The translations under genes and the position numbers were made by a program. A stretch of DNA of 64,000 bases from Lycorma delicatula. Its lineage: Eukaryota > Arthropoda > Insecta > Hemiptera > Fulgoridae. Location of the stretch: the NCBI RefSeq assembly GCF_047948215.1, contig NC_134464.1:3978001-4042000 (forward strand), given 5' to 3'. Below are positions 47,401 to 59,089 of this stretch, one piece after another. Position 1 is the first letter of the stretch, and each line of letters starts with the position of its first letter. The notes under the pieces are model-generated. The model made no database searches. It saw only the letters and a list, made by a program, of their open reading frames with translations, and was not told the origin of the DNA.

Positions 47401-47683
47401 TTTCCTGATAAAAATTTATAGTTTAAAATATTATTCTAGCTTCTATATATATAAATTTGTTTTTCTTTTTTTTTGTAGATTAAGGTCATTTATCTTAATT
47501 CCCCTATTTTTATGTTACTATTATAATTATATTACTGTTCATTTTCTTTTATTAGCTGGTGTAACACGATTAATTTTTGGTGTTAACAGTTTTGTAAACA
47601 GTTAAATGTGTGTATTTTCTACGCAACACTATTTTTATGATATTGATTTTCTTTGAAAAATGATGATTATATACCGTCCAGTA
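44483..47683. other. AT-rich non-coding DNA
   Basis: No gene is recognised. The longest frame, 101 codons at 45260-45565 on the plus strand, has a fairly protein-like mix of charged residues (ending KLPERLRRRFSIETRSVM) but no known domain and no supporting context; I leave it as unassigned. Confidence 0.5.
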
Positions 47684-47694
47684 CTCTGTTATAA

Positions 47695-48003
47695 CCCACC
47701 GTGTTGGTGTCGGTCTAGTAGTGAACGCGTCTTCGCAATTCACCCGATTTGGAAGTCGAGAGTTCCAACGTTCAAGTCCTAGTAAAGGCAGTTATTTTTA
47801 CACGGATTTGAATACTAGATCGTGGATACCGTTGTTCTTCGGCGGTCGGCTTTCAATTAACTACACATCTCAGGAACGGTCAAACCGAGACTGTGCAAGA
47901 CTACACTTCATTTACACTCGTACATATCATCCTCGTTCATCCTGTGAAGTATTATCTGATAGGTAATTATCGGAGGCTAAATAGGAAAAAGGAAAGAAAA
48001 GTT
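47695..48003 (+). mobile_element. tRNA-derived SINE with 11 bp target duplication
   Basis: Full-length copy flanked by CTCTGTTATAA at 47684-47694 and 48004-48014. The head has a small local duplication (GTGTTGGTGTCGGTCTAG) relative to other copies. Body and tail landmarks are all present, ending GGAGGCTAAATAGG with a GAAA-type tail. The plus-strand frames over it are by-products. Confidence 0.93.
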
Positions 48004-48164
48004 CTCTGTTATAATTATCGTCAACGGATTTTTCTGGGAAAAACAACGAACGAATCGATCGATCCCGTCAAACGATTCCTTAATGTCAAGTCGTTTAATT
48101 CAAAGTTTTCTTAGAGGATTTCATCAAGTATAAGGAAAGGAACCGCTAATCGTCTACTACTTAC

Positions 48165-48575
48165 TGAATTACAGGGCGAGTGAAAAATTATCTACGCTTT
48201 TCGTTCTACACTTTATTTACACTAAGGTACGAGCTAAACATTTCACGTCAAACTTTTAACGCTTTTCTACGCAGTCACCTCCTTTGTCGATGTTAACCTC
48301 CTTAGTCTAGCGATCCACAAGCTTACGTATTCCTTCTAAGAAGAAGATTTTCGGTCGGTAGATAAGCCACTGTTGCACCGCTTTCTGCGCGTCTAAATCA
48401 GTGGAAAATCGAAGACCTCGAAAAGCATCCATTAACGACCCAAACAGATAAATGTCGAAGGGAGCAAGATCTGGGCTGTAGGGGTGTTCAGTACCTCAAA
48501 ATTCGGTTTGTTGATTGTTTGAACGGTGTGGCGAGCCGTGAAACATCAAAATTTTCTTCGACAATAAACCTCGAC
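48165..48575 (-). pseudogene. Mariner-like transposase, C-terminal third
   Basis: Minus strand: FHGSPHRSNNQQTEF, GTEHPYSPDLAPFDIYLFGS, LMDAFRGLRFSTDLDAQKAV, QQWLIYRPKIFFLEGIRKLV, DR-stop-TKEVN, GGDCVEKR. This is the second-to-third catalytic Asp segment and the C-terminus of a mariner-type transposase. The third Asp is kept (LAPFDIYLFG) but the second motif, usually HDNARPH, reads HGSPH, so that Asp is lost. A stop follows LVDR. The 3' end near 48175 has TACAGGGCGAGTG, a possible terminal repeat. The N-terminal two thirds are absent. Confidence 0.8.
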
Positions 48576-50557
48576 CTTTTTTCGAATTGCTGGTTTCACC
48601 TTAGTTTTACGCGTATAAATGTTTTCGGCTATTCAGATTACAAAAAGATGAATTTTTTACGCACGTTTACATTTATTTATAGTTTTATTGTTAATTTTAT
48701 ATCTTTAATTGTGAAATTTTCCGATTAATCTAACTAATAAGTAGAGGTAACCCGTTTATAGTTGACCGATCGAAGCGAGAGATTCTGCTTTTTAAATAAA
48801 TCTGTTTTTGACGTATCGTTTGTTTACGATTTGTGACGCAATAACGGCCAGACGGGTAATTGATTTTTTATGCGATTTTGTTGTTAAGCAAAACGATTAG
48901 TTGTAAAGTTATGTAACTTTAGTTATACATTCTATAACTTTATGGCGCATACCGTAGAAAAAATTTGGAAAAACAGACATTAGGAATATACCGGAAACGC
49001 TTTGGTGATATCTGATATGTCCGTAACCGGTGTTTAAGATATTTCAAATAAATACAAAATTATTTCTGACATCGGCATTTATTTTTAATTAATTACGATC
49101 GAAGTTTCCCTCCGGTACGCTATTTTAACGAGGATTTTATTCGTTGTAATTAAGCAATTTCTTTATTTATAAAGATCGATTGTAAAATTCAATATAAAAC
49201 GAATGAGCTCCTTTTCTATCCGGTCTATGCTCTTTGTACGCTTTTGTATCGGCCTTTTATAAATTCAAATTTCTACAAAAAAAATTTGTTATCGACAACA
49301 CGGTTACTTTATAATTCAATTGCGGTGAGAAAAATTGACACGATCTTCGAACAGAGCAACCCTTGCGCCACGCGCCTTACTCGCGCGTATTCGGTAGCTT
49401 TAAACGGGATTGGAATTTTTTTGTGTGTTTTGTTTTCCAATCTGTAATAAAGCAGATAAAACTTCAAATTTTAGTTACAAATTGTTAAGTTTATTTTACA
49501 AAATATGTTTTCAGAATAATTTTTACAGCGCATTCGTAATAAATTATTATTTGTAGATTGTATATACTGTTCGCACCGTTAAAGGTTTTGAATCGATTAT
49601 TCGCGAGGCCTTTACGTTCCGTGTTCACGATTACACGTATCTCTTTATAGCGTGCTAAGGATTCCGATTTACGTGTACACGATTATAATAATCGTATCGC
49701 GTGTCTCTTAAGTAAGATTTTGAAAAAACTGTACTGCAGATAAGATGTCTGATTATAACTATGACAACACCACCATCGAATTCATTTTTTTGTGTGTAAA
49801 ATATCTTCTAAATTGTTATTCGGTAAACGCGTTCGTTTTATAATTTTATTATCCGTAGTTATCTAATCGGCTAGTTTCATATACGCATATATTCTCGCGT
49901 TCCTCCGTAATAAAGTTGAATTCGGTTTTATAAAGAAGGGTACTTTCTATAGTTTAAAAAAACAATTTGACTAATGAAATCGTACTCAATATTTTCGCAA
50001 GATAGGCTTGTTAGAGTGGCCGGCAAGTAATACAGAGTACGAATAGTTCGGTTAACCGACAGTATTTTAGGTGTGCCGTGATGTAAATTGATTTAATTAC
50101 ATATATAGATTTCTTTTATGTAAAATTAATAGTTGTAATATTACGTAGAAAATACATTTTAATAACAGCATCGGAATTAAAATGTACAGTGCGTTCCGAA
50201 ATGCGGTGAATTCTATTCTTTCGGCGTTAGGTCGTTGGCCCTGTGTGTTCGTTGGGCGAACCCTTTCTCTTTATCGATTTGAATTTATTTAAGTTCTTCT
50301 AGTCGTGGCGTTGTCAGATGGGTACCCAGATTTAAAAAAAATTGTTGTATAGACAATCTGAAATTTATTAATATTATGAATAAATTATTTGATCGTATGT
50401 GTATTCAGTGCCATAAATACTTGATTTTAGAGCTCCAGTTCGCGAAGCGTCCCTTGATTTGACCGATTTTACCGCGTTAAAATCGGTCTGAAAATCTGTT
50501 TTTGAAACGCCGTTCGTCATCTGTTTGAAATGGATCTGTAGTAAAAGTTCAGTTTAG
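48576..50557. other. AT-rich non-coding DNA
   Basis: No gene is recognised. About 50183-50330, starting TACAGTGCGTTCCGAAATG, has raised GC content and a start similar to the Tc3-like end at 11610 (TACAGGGCGTTTCAAAATG). It may be the 5' end of a copy of that transposon, but no transposase follows. Confidence 0.45.
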
Positions 50558-50570
50558 GTAATTTTTTCCA

Positions 50571-50890
50571 ACCCACCAGGTCGGTCTAGCGGTGAACACG
50601 CCTTCCGAAATCACCTGATATGGAAGTCGAGAGTTCCAGCGTTCAAGTCCTAGCAAAGGCTAGGCGTTAAACCTTTATACGGATTTGAAACTTGATAGCG
50701 GATACCGGTGTTCTTTGGCTGTGGGGTTTCAATTAACCACACATCTCAGGAACGGTCGAACTGAAACTGTACAAGACTACACTTGATTCTACTCGTATAA
50801 GACTACTCGTACATATCATCCTCATTCATCCTCTGAAGTAATACCTGAACGTTAATTCCCGGAGGCTAAGCAGGAAAAAAAGAAAGAGAG
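50571..50890 (+). mobile_element. tRNA-derived SINE with near-perfect target duplication
   Basis: Full-length copy. Flanks are GTAATTTTTTCCA (50558-50570) and GTCATTTTTTTCCA (50891-50904), a duplication with one substitution and one extra T. It has a small tandem duplication in the tail half (ACTCGTATAAGACTACTCG) and a short duplication in the body (AAAGGCTAGGCGTTAAACC). Confidence 0.9.
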
Positions 50891-50904
50891 GTCATTTTTT
50901 TCCA

Positions 50905-53900
50905 TTTTCCTTTTCAAAGTAGGTGTTAATCGCGAGAAAGGATCGCTTCAGTTTTTTTATCTGAAACGATAGTGAAATAAAGTAAAATATTTTATTAAGT
51001 TTTTGTACATTTATTAAAAAATATAGTAGTTGTAATACTAATTTTTCTTTATTATTATTATTGTTTTATTAATACATGAGGCCACTGAACTGTAGTGAAA
51101 TCGCTTGTAACGGACTTTTTTTTTCTTCATTACGGTATCTTTATTGTTCTTGTTTACTACTGTCTTGCTCTTTTATATTCCGATTGTCCTTCTCCCATTT
51201 TTGTTTCCTACCCCCCCCCCCCCCTAGTTAATGTTCTATTTTCAGTTCAAATTTTTAACACAATTTATTAAAAATAGTTAAATATTATCTCCCCCCCCTC
51301 CCGTAAGGACAAAAACTATGGTGTACGAGGTCAAAAATCGTTGCACTTTTTAATATATATTGAGCTGTTTTAATTTTTATTTAATTACAGCTGGTTTTTA
51401 TATGCAATATAATAATAGATACTACGTTTATTGCGCTTACTTAATTTTTTTAATTTAATATCGCACATTATATACCGATCGATTACGCATTCTCGTTACT
51501 GAAACTATTCAAATTTATTTTATGAAATTTATGTAATTAATGTGGAAGCTGATTAGTATACAAACGCATGCGTTCGGCTGTACGTAAGTTAAAACCGCAA
51601 CGATTAGTTAGCAACGAGGTTGTTGATCTCGTAATACAGTTGCGACTGACGTCTTCAACAATATTTGTATTGTGTATCTGTTGCAGATGTATGTATTTCC
51701 GTTTACCGACTACCGTTACGACTAACTTAGATATTTTTTTAGAATTTTAACATTAAATCGTCATAATAATTTAATGTTTTCGAAAATATTTTGTCCGAAA
51801 ATGAAACGATAAATAGCGGAGTATCTAACGCGTAACCGATAAGAGTCAGGCGCAGGCTAGAAACTGTATGAAATTCATTATATGAGGGGGGAGGGATTTC
51901 ATAAAACCAAGCGTTTTCATTTTTTAACAAAGTAATAAACAAACCTTAACTTTAATTTGTCAGATATTTTATGCGTACACCGATTTTATTATTACGGCGT
52001 AAAAATTTGTCTTTAATTATTTTTCTTTTTAAGATCTCATATTTTAATCGACGGTATATAGTTGTGGTTATGCAGAGGTGTAGACATTCCACCGATCGGT
52101 CCCTTCAAATCTGGATGTACCTTAACGTAGTTTGTTGCACGAAATCTTGTCGTATATATTTTATTTGTATAAAACGGGTAAGTCGTTAATTTTATTTTAT
52201 TCGTCGGAGCGTAGTAAGTAACGTAAATTTATCTTATAAACGAACCTCTTGGAGGAGATTTCTTTTGACCGTAAAAAATATTTTTTTAATTCTTTCCTTA
52301 TGGTGAGAATGAAAAAAAATTACCAGAATCTGCGTGTCTCATACACCAGATGCGATGTAAAGTTGTCATAAAACTGTAGAAAAATGGGAAATGCGTTTTA
52401 AAAAATGATTTGTCAGTCAGAAAAAGGCGTTCATTGTCGAGGATTTTTCTACTAAGTGTTATTTTTTTGCGTAAATAGACAAAATCGAAAGAATCGGCTA
52501 ATTTGCTTTTTTATCGGCGCTGTTCTTTTTTAACAAGGAGATATTAATTGAAAAGTGAAGTATACATAAAGTTTTGTATAAGATGATTAAAAATGCCAGA
52601 TATTTATTTAGAATAGATCCTAAGTAATGAGGAAATAAGAAAAAACTACCTTATTGAACGCTGCATCGAAATCTTTTTTTCGAACTATTTTATTCACTCA
52701 ATTTTATACGCGTTTCTTTTTTTCCTGAATTTCGTGAAATCGGCGAATTATTTTAATTTTTTTTGTCACTGAAGTCACAAATTAAGCTGTTATCATTAGA
52801 AAATTAATTTAATTCTGTGTTATCGACCGGAGTCATCGTTGTTCAGCATAGATCGCACAGATCTGTCTGCTACTATTGTACCGGCCACGGCCATACGGTT
52901 TCTGCAAATCGTACGGGGTTGTCAAACGTCCGATTTCTCTTCTCTTTCCGCTTTCTCTAATCGACCCTCGCACGCGCGAAATCTCTTCCTCATTCCGTCT
53001 GTTCACCGGTAATTATTATCGCAGTAGTTAATTGCAGGTAATTTATTTATTCCGTTCTTCTATTTCTACGTTAAATTAAAATAACAATTAAACGATATAA
53101 TAATCTTATCAAGTTTATCGCGTTTTTATTTGTTCTTTACTTCCTTTTTTTTAATAGTTGAACACAGATTATTTTGTATTATTCTCGCCGTCATTAACGT
53201 CATTATCCTACTGTCTTCTGCTAAATTAGTCGCTGTTGCTCGGACCTTGATCCCTATGTTTGTCGCTTGTGTTTGTCCCGGAATGGCGTTTCAATTTCAG
53301 CGTTAACCTAAAAAAATGCTTATACACGATCAACGAATTAAGAGATGGCCGTTGCGGGGTAGCAGTTTCATTTTAGAGTAGTAATTGTATTTAATTTATT
53401 AGTATAGATCGGTCGAGAAAGCACGACGGGAGTTTGCGATTTGTTGCAGCATCACAGTCTCTAGTCGTTACTCGTACGACAAGTCTGGCACTGTGGCATT
53501 TAAGCTTACGTACGGGCGGCAAAGCCGTTCATATTAAATGAAGATTATAAATTGTTCAGAAGTTTTATGTTTATTTTCATCCTTATTAATTAAGCGATTT
53601 TTTTTAAAACAATTAATGATTTTACCGAAAATTATGTTACGATTGAATTTTGCTTTTTTATTTCCTTGTTCGAGTATTTTTCGAGTCGAATCGTCAATAA
53701 TAAGTCTAAAAAGAGAGACGAAAAAAGAGTAAAAGAGACTTCTTAGATATTCTCTCAAGGGTCACGTGTTTTATCCACCTTCTCATCGACTAAAATCCAT
53801 CTAATGTGATGGTGTAATGTAAAAAAAAAAAAAGTTGTAATATTTATAATTAAAGAATCTCTAATTTTTTTATTAGAATGGTTTATTTAATTGGTTTAGA

Positions 53901-56229
53901 AATGTTTCACCTCTTATCTCGTACACGGTTTAATTAACGGAAATTTTTGTTCATATGTTTGCGATTTATCTACTTATAATTATAAAATAATTTTTAATTA
54001 AAAAAAGAAATACTCTACACCACCCAAATGAAGAATTTTTTCAGCTGTGAAGTAATTACTGCTGCGATGTTATTAAAATTTGCTACGTATCTGTAAAAAG
54101 GTGAACTGTTTTGTTCTATCCGAAATAGTGTTGTGCCCTGATGAAGAAAAAGCATTCCTATAAAGTTATAACGAAAAATTAAAAACCTATTATTGACGTA
54201 TTATTTACGTTTACATTTTTATATAGGTTGATTTATCGTAATAACATAATTTTGAAACCGATTTTTTATTATATTACATTTTTATTTTATCCCCTAAAAA
54301 TTAATCATCTTAATATCTTAGTCGACCGACAAGTCATACCGTACACAGACGCATCGATGATAAGTCGCTATATCAGAAGTTATTATTTATTCTCGGCCGA
54401 CATCGGTTATTCGCCATCTGTTCGGTATCGTTTTCTGTTCCGCGCTAGTCTTTTAACCTCGGCGCATTTATTACCTCCTCAATTATCGACGAATATTTCA
54501 TTTATTCCGATCTTTGTACTTCGTCTTACGGATCGTTTTATAAGATTTAACGATCCGCGTTCCGACTCGAAGAATGCCGCGATTCATTTACTCGTACGTT
54601 TTGCGATGACCTCTTCGGTCCTCTATCGGGCGGCTCTTTTACTTCCGAAATATTTTAATCCGAGGAAATGGCCTGAAGAATCCAAAACAAAGTTGTAGAT
54701 TCCCGACTTCATACGCGTAGCGTTCGAAGGCTTAACGGATTGAGTCGTCGTCGGCGGCCTATATCGGCGCCTTCAATAACTACCGCCCCTCTTTCATGAA
54801 TTCGGCGGCTTCTCCGCTCGTAAAACCACCGGTTATGGTGTAATCCCTGAGGTACAGAATTCTGCTTCTCAAAGGCGCTAGGATTATATCGACTTATTTA
54901 AAGGCGGCCGACACATCCCTGCGTTGCGGCATTCTTTTGTGCCGCGTTTAAATACAATTCGGTTAGAAATGTTTTCACGTCGTTTAGTATTACGTAGTTT
55001 CTTTTATTTAGCGATTTCAAGGCCCTTACGATAAAGTTACTGTATTTAATCCCTCTGCTTGAATGAAGTAAATGCCGATATAAATTTTACGTCGTTAAAA
55101 ATCTAGTCTGTGTATATTTCATTGTAACGGGACGATCACGATTTAATAAAGGCTTAATAAAATTATATATTTCCCAGATGTATATAACTAAAAACGTTTG
55201 GCTAGCGTGCTCTTTTTACAGAAGATTGAGCCATACTCCGTCCTAGTCGTCGCATTTAGACGAGCGGCTATAGCGCCAGCTGTTTGTAAGCGTTCCGTAT
55301 ATTATTTTATAACGCCGTAACGACAGTTATGATTTGGAATTTAAGACATACTTGCAATTTTTGCGGCAGATAGTTATTTTATTACCCTTTTTAATAAATA
55401 ACAAAAAATTGATTTTTATAAGTAGTTATAATGCCTGAAGTTTTATTCGCTTGTGCCTTTTTAAAATAGTATATTTTCTGTTCATAAAAAAAAATTGCGT
55501 TTCAGTTGGAAATTGATTTTTGTTTTAACTAGATGAAATTCAGAGTGATGTACTATAATATTGTTTTGAAAAAATAAGAGTATATAATATTCGAATACGA
55601 GTTTTATTTGTCGTCATAATTTAAGTATCATTAACTGCTTCGTTACGTTAATAAATAAGTTTGATATTTATCGTTGTACATGAATAAAAAATATATTTAT
55701 ATATATACTAATCGATCTGTACTGCCCACTAGTTCCGACCTGGAGAAAAATTTAAAGCTCATTCTTGTCTAGAACGGAATTCTTTGTACATTTTTTTTTA
55801 TTCTGCCGGTCGATTTTCTTTGAATAATCGTTTACATTAGTCCTTTATTTATATTTAATTTTTTAGATTTTCGTCGACCGAGGACCAAGTGAACCAAAAT
55901 CTTTGCGTTCATTTCTCTTCTTTTTTTTTTGAGCAATTTTCCTTGATATTTTTTTCAGTCTTTTCGCACTGTTCTTTTGCCTGGACGCGGTCGGTTTTTT
56001 CTCCTTTTTTGGAGGCCCTTGAAATCTTGTGCCAAATTTCTGAACTTTGGTCTCCTTGTATATTTCCTTAAATTTTTTTAATTTCTGTTAGGTATTTTTA
56101 AACGGTGATCTTTTAGTTGTAAATGCATTATTATTATTATTCATTTTCGTAGGTGGCCGAAGAGTTTTGCTTTTCCTTTTATCTGATAAAATCGTTTGGC
56201 ATTTGCTCAATTTCATTTTACCGATTCGC
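50905..56229. other. AT-rich non-coding DNA with a GC-elevated island
   Basis: No gene is recognised. C runs occur at 51211-51224 (14) and 51291-51298 (8). About 54340-54960 is noticeably richer in GC and includes most of a 156-codon plus-strand frame (54228-54698) that matches nothing I know; the antisense frames are equally open-looking, so it may be a decayed element rather than a gene. The remainder is ordinary AT-rich sequence. Confidence 0.5.
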
Positions 56230-57000
56230 AAACTTTATTATTATTTTTACAACCGTAACTCGTTTACAGTTACAGCCATTTCCCGTATTTTTCTCTCTAA
56301 GCCTTCCTATCCCGGGTCGCTTCGTCCAACAAACGACACTCCTCCATACTCTTCACCGCGTTCTGACCCCGCATCCTCCGTGGCCTTCCTGTTTTTCTTC
56401 TATTTGGTGGCTGCCATATCCAAATACGACGAAGGCGATCTGTGTGGACCCATCCTGCGCATGTGACCGTACCTTACTTAGTAGCCGTCTAACTGCTACA
56501 TCCTCCATCCAAGACGGTGTGACCTTCATAAATACTTGTGACTGTATCCATCAGTGTAACACGGCAACATCATCTCTACGGCTGTCAGTCTCTGATTCAT
56601 CATTTCATGTAGATGAAATGATGAATCTACATCCTCCTAGCTCAGATCCGTACGCCACATCGCTTTCACCTAAAGGTATAAATTAAAAAAATCGAGATAA
56701 GGTAAACAGAGTGCAGCCTTCTTACGATTATCTTTTCCTTTATAATCTTATTCGTAATATCACACGTTAATGTTATCCCAAGATGTTTACATTCATCAGA
56801 GTGCTTCACAGTTCCTAACGACGTTTCTAAATCCTCTCCTTTTCCTCCGACCGATCTTTTCTGCGTTAATTTCCAGTCCCCGTTTTTCGTATCTGTAATT
56901 AAGTTCTCCATCATATATAAAATACCATCCTTCTCCTCTGTCAAAATAACCTGTCTGCAAACAATAAATCGTAAGTATAGTTTTCCTCCATCAGAAATTT
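56230..57000 (-). pseudogene. RTE-like retrotransposon, 3' segment of ORF
   Basis: Minus strand from about 57000: TYDLLFADR, then VILTEEKDGILYMMENLI, SVGGKGEDLETSLGTVKHSD, ECKHLGITLTCDITNK, HEMMNQRLTAVEMMLPCYTD, HTDRLRRIWIWQPPNRRKTG, RPRRMRGQNAVKSMEECRLL, ending REKYGKWL. FADDQVILAE, a KYLGVTI-type block and a C-terminal RMD..P.R...W.P...R..GRPR..W are the hallmarks of RTE-like LINEs. The catalytic FADD reads FADR because of a small deletion. Frameshifts are frequent. Confidence 0.8.
56594..56627. repeat. Perfect 15 bp hairpin with 4 base loop
   Basis: GATTCATCATTTCAT (56594-56608), GTAG, ATGAAATGATGAATC (56613-56627). It lies inside RTE-like coding remains, where the minus strand reads SSFHLHEMMNQ, so it may be a chance feature of the coding sequence or a foldback duplication. 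Confidence 0.9.
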
Positions 57001-57001
57001 T

Positions 57002-57265
57002 GCGACAAGTTCGGTGGATAGACTGTACGGACGTGTTAAACAGCTATTATCTTTGGACGGCTATGAAAGATCGGGAAGTTAAACAAATTTATATAAATGC
57101 ATTAAAAAAATTTATCAGGATTGTAAAGCAAGAAAATCGTCGGTGCACGTTTGTCTGATGACTTCATCGTCAGTCAAGGTTTACGGCAAAGTTGTTGCAT
57201 ATCCCCCGAGTTATTTAAAATTTACTAACAGAGGGCGCTGAAATATCGGACTCGTGATTGCAGTC
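57002..57265 (+). pseudogene. RTE-like retrotransposon, inverted middle segment
   Basis: Plus strand, opposite to both neighbouring pieces: ATSSVDRLYGRVKQ, then NALKKFIRIV / KKIYQDCKARK, then SDDFIVSQGLRQSCCISPEL, FKIY, a stop, QRALKY. GLRQGCCISPxLFKIY is the motif just before FADD in RTE-like reverse transcriptases, so this piece belongs between the other two. Its first 43 bases (57002-57044) repeat, inverted and with one mismatch, 57447-57489 of the upstream piece. Confidence 0.75.
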
Positions 57266-57900
57266 AAACGGGATTAATAAGAACTTAATAGGAACACTGT
57301 CGTAAGCTTTTTCAAGTCGATAAATACTATATGCAGCTCAAGGGTCGCTTTTCAGTTTTCAGCTTTCTTGCGCAAAAACATTATTTGTACGAGAACGGCC
57401 AGGTTTAAAACCTCGCTTTCCCTCCGATTCTTGCATCTGACAGTTCGCTGTTTAACACGTCCGTACAGTCTACCCACCGAACTTGTCGCAATGATACCTC
57501 TGTAATGTCTACAGTCCGATTTATCACCTTTTTCAAATACAGATATTATTTCCTAATTTCCATTCGCGCGGAACGTCGTCACCCTTAAGATAAGCAGTGA
57601 ACAAATCGACAGTAGCTTCCGACACCGCTAGCGGAGCATTCTTCACCGCTCGATGAGTATCCCTCCAGGGCCCGGTGACCTGTTGTTTTGTTTTTCATAC
57701 CCCTCAAAAGCATTTTTCACCTCTTCCAACGACACACTAATGGAATTAGAATCCATCGTTTGCGGGGCGTAATCTATCTCTCTAAATCCATCGTTTCCTG
57801 TGACAATAGCTGTCGGTAATATGTTTTCCACTCTTCAACGGTGATAGATTCTAACCGACATCTTAAATTGTGACACCTATTTTCCTTAAATCTAATTTGA
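57266..57900 (-). pseudogene. RTE-like retrotransposon, 5' part of reverse transcriptase
   Basis: Minus strand from about 57850: VENILPTAIVTGNDGFREID, SISVSLEEVKNAFEGYEKQN, NRSPGPGGI, then after frameshifts VDLFTAYLKGDDVPREWKLG, LYGRV, and VFID / LEKAYDSVPIKFL near 57270-57310. NKSPGPDGIPxELxK and FIDLEKAYDxVP are standard LINE reverse transcriptase motifs of fingers and palm; the FID Asp is a catalytic residue. The endonuclease domain is not found above 57900, so the element is 5' truncated. Confidence 0.8.
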
Positions 57901-59089
57901 TGAACAGATCTTTATTATTCGTTTAATTTGTATTCGTTTTCGCCTATTTTTATCGACCTTGTTTCCTTACTTTATTTTCTAACGCGTTTATTTCACCCGA
58001 TGTCATACTGAAGATGCATTTTGAGCGTACAGACCTGGATCGATCGCCGTACTATAATAGTTAATTTTGGCTTTTATTGAGATGTAATTTTTTGTTGTAA
58101 ATATCTTTTTATTTAGTCGGTAGAGAAATTCGGTTAACTTTAATTTTTTGTACGCATTTAAAAAAAAAAGCCTGTTAATTTAATTTAATAGATATTATTA
58201 TACCGACCCGAAATATATATCGTGAAGTTATTTTCACGTAACCTATACGGGCCTCTGATTTTTATTCTCGACTGAATTTTGTCAAAATGTTTACGTAGAT
58301 TTGTTTAAATAAAAGAAATTTTTCGGTCGGTCGATGGAATAATTACATTAAATTATATTGTCGTTTTTAAATTTCTGCGTCTTAAGTTATATAAATAAGA
58401 ATTAATTTATTATTTGTAGTCATAGGGTTTTAGAATTTAAACGAACGTTTCTTATAGTTAGTTTTGCTAACGTGTACGTATTTTGTGAATTTATTACATT
58501 GCAGAAGTTTTCAAACTACGATCTACTTATATCCCGTTCCATCGTTCTGTAGTAGGAATATTATTCGCTTAGGTTTTCTGTTTTATGTTATCTGTGGAAG
58601 TTATTTCTCTGCGCATAATATATATATTTATAAAACCGTATTTATGTAGTTTCTTATTTAATATTACTCTTTATTATATTTATTTTCCCTCTTTCGTCTA
58701 GTTTATACGTAAACTAGTTTTTGCATGCGATTTTATGTGACGCTTATTTAGTTTTTCTTTCGTCTTTAACCGAATGAATTAAGCCTTTCGCTATAACAAT
58801 GAAAAATCTTAAATCGAGGAAAAAATGAAAACTATTTAAGATCCGTAATCTTTTTAGATCGCATGGTCTTATCCGAGTAATGACGCTATTTTTTTAAACG
58901 TATTAGAATTTTGTAATCTTTCTAAACGCTTTTATTTTGCCGGAACAGCTTTATTATTTTTTCATTATTTCTTAGCGGTGGATTTTTTTTACGAGTTGTT
59001 TCGATTCCTTTTATTCCTATAACGAGCTTCCTAAATTGAGTATATTAAATGCCGCGAATACCGATTCCGGAGTGCCGATTTTTTCTAGA
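57901..59089. other. AT-rich non-coding DNA
   Basis: No gene is recognised. The 61-codon frame at 58464-58649 has no motif. Confidence 0.55.

Noticed and set aside
50183..50330. TACAGTGCGTTCCGAAATG considered as a full Tc3-like transposon
   Set aside because: It resembles the terminal repeat at 11610 but no transposase or opposite terminus follows. Kept only as a remark.
54228..54698. 156-codon plus-strand frame
   Set aside because: No known domain, no splice or promoter support, and the antisense strand of the same GC-elevated island is about as open. Kept only as a note in the region entry.
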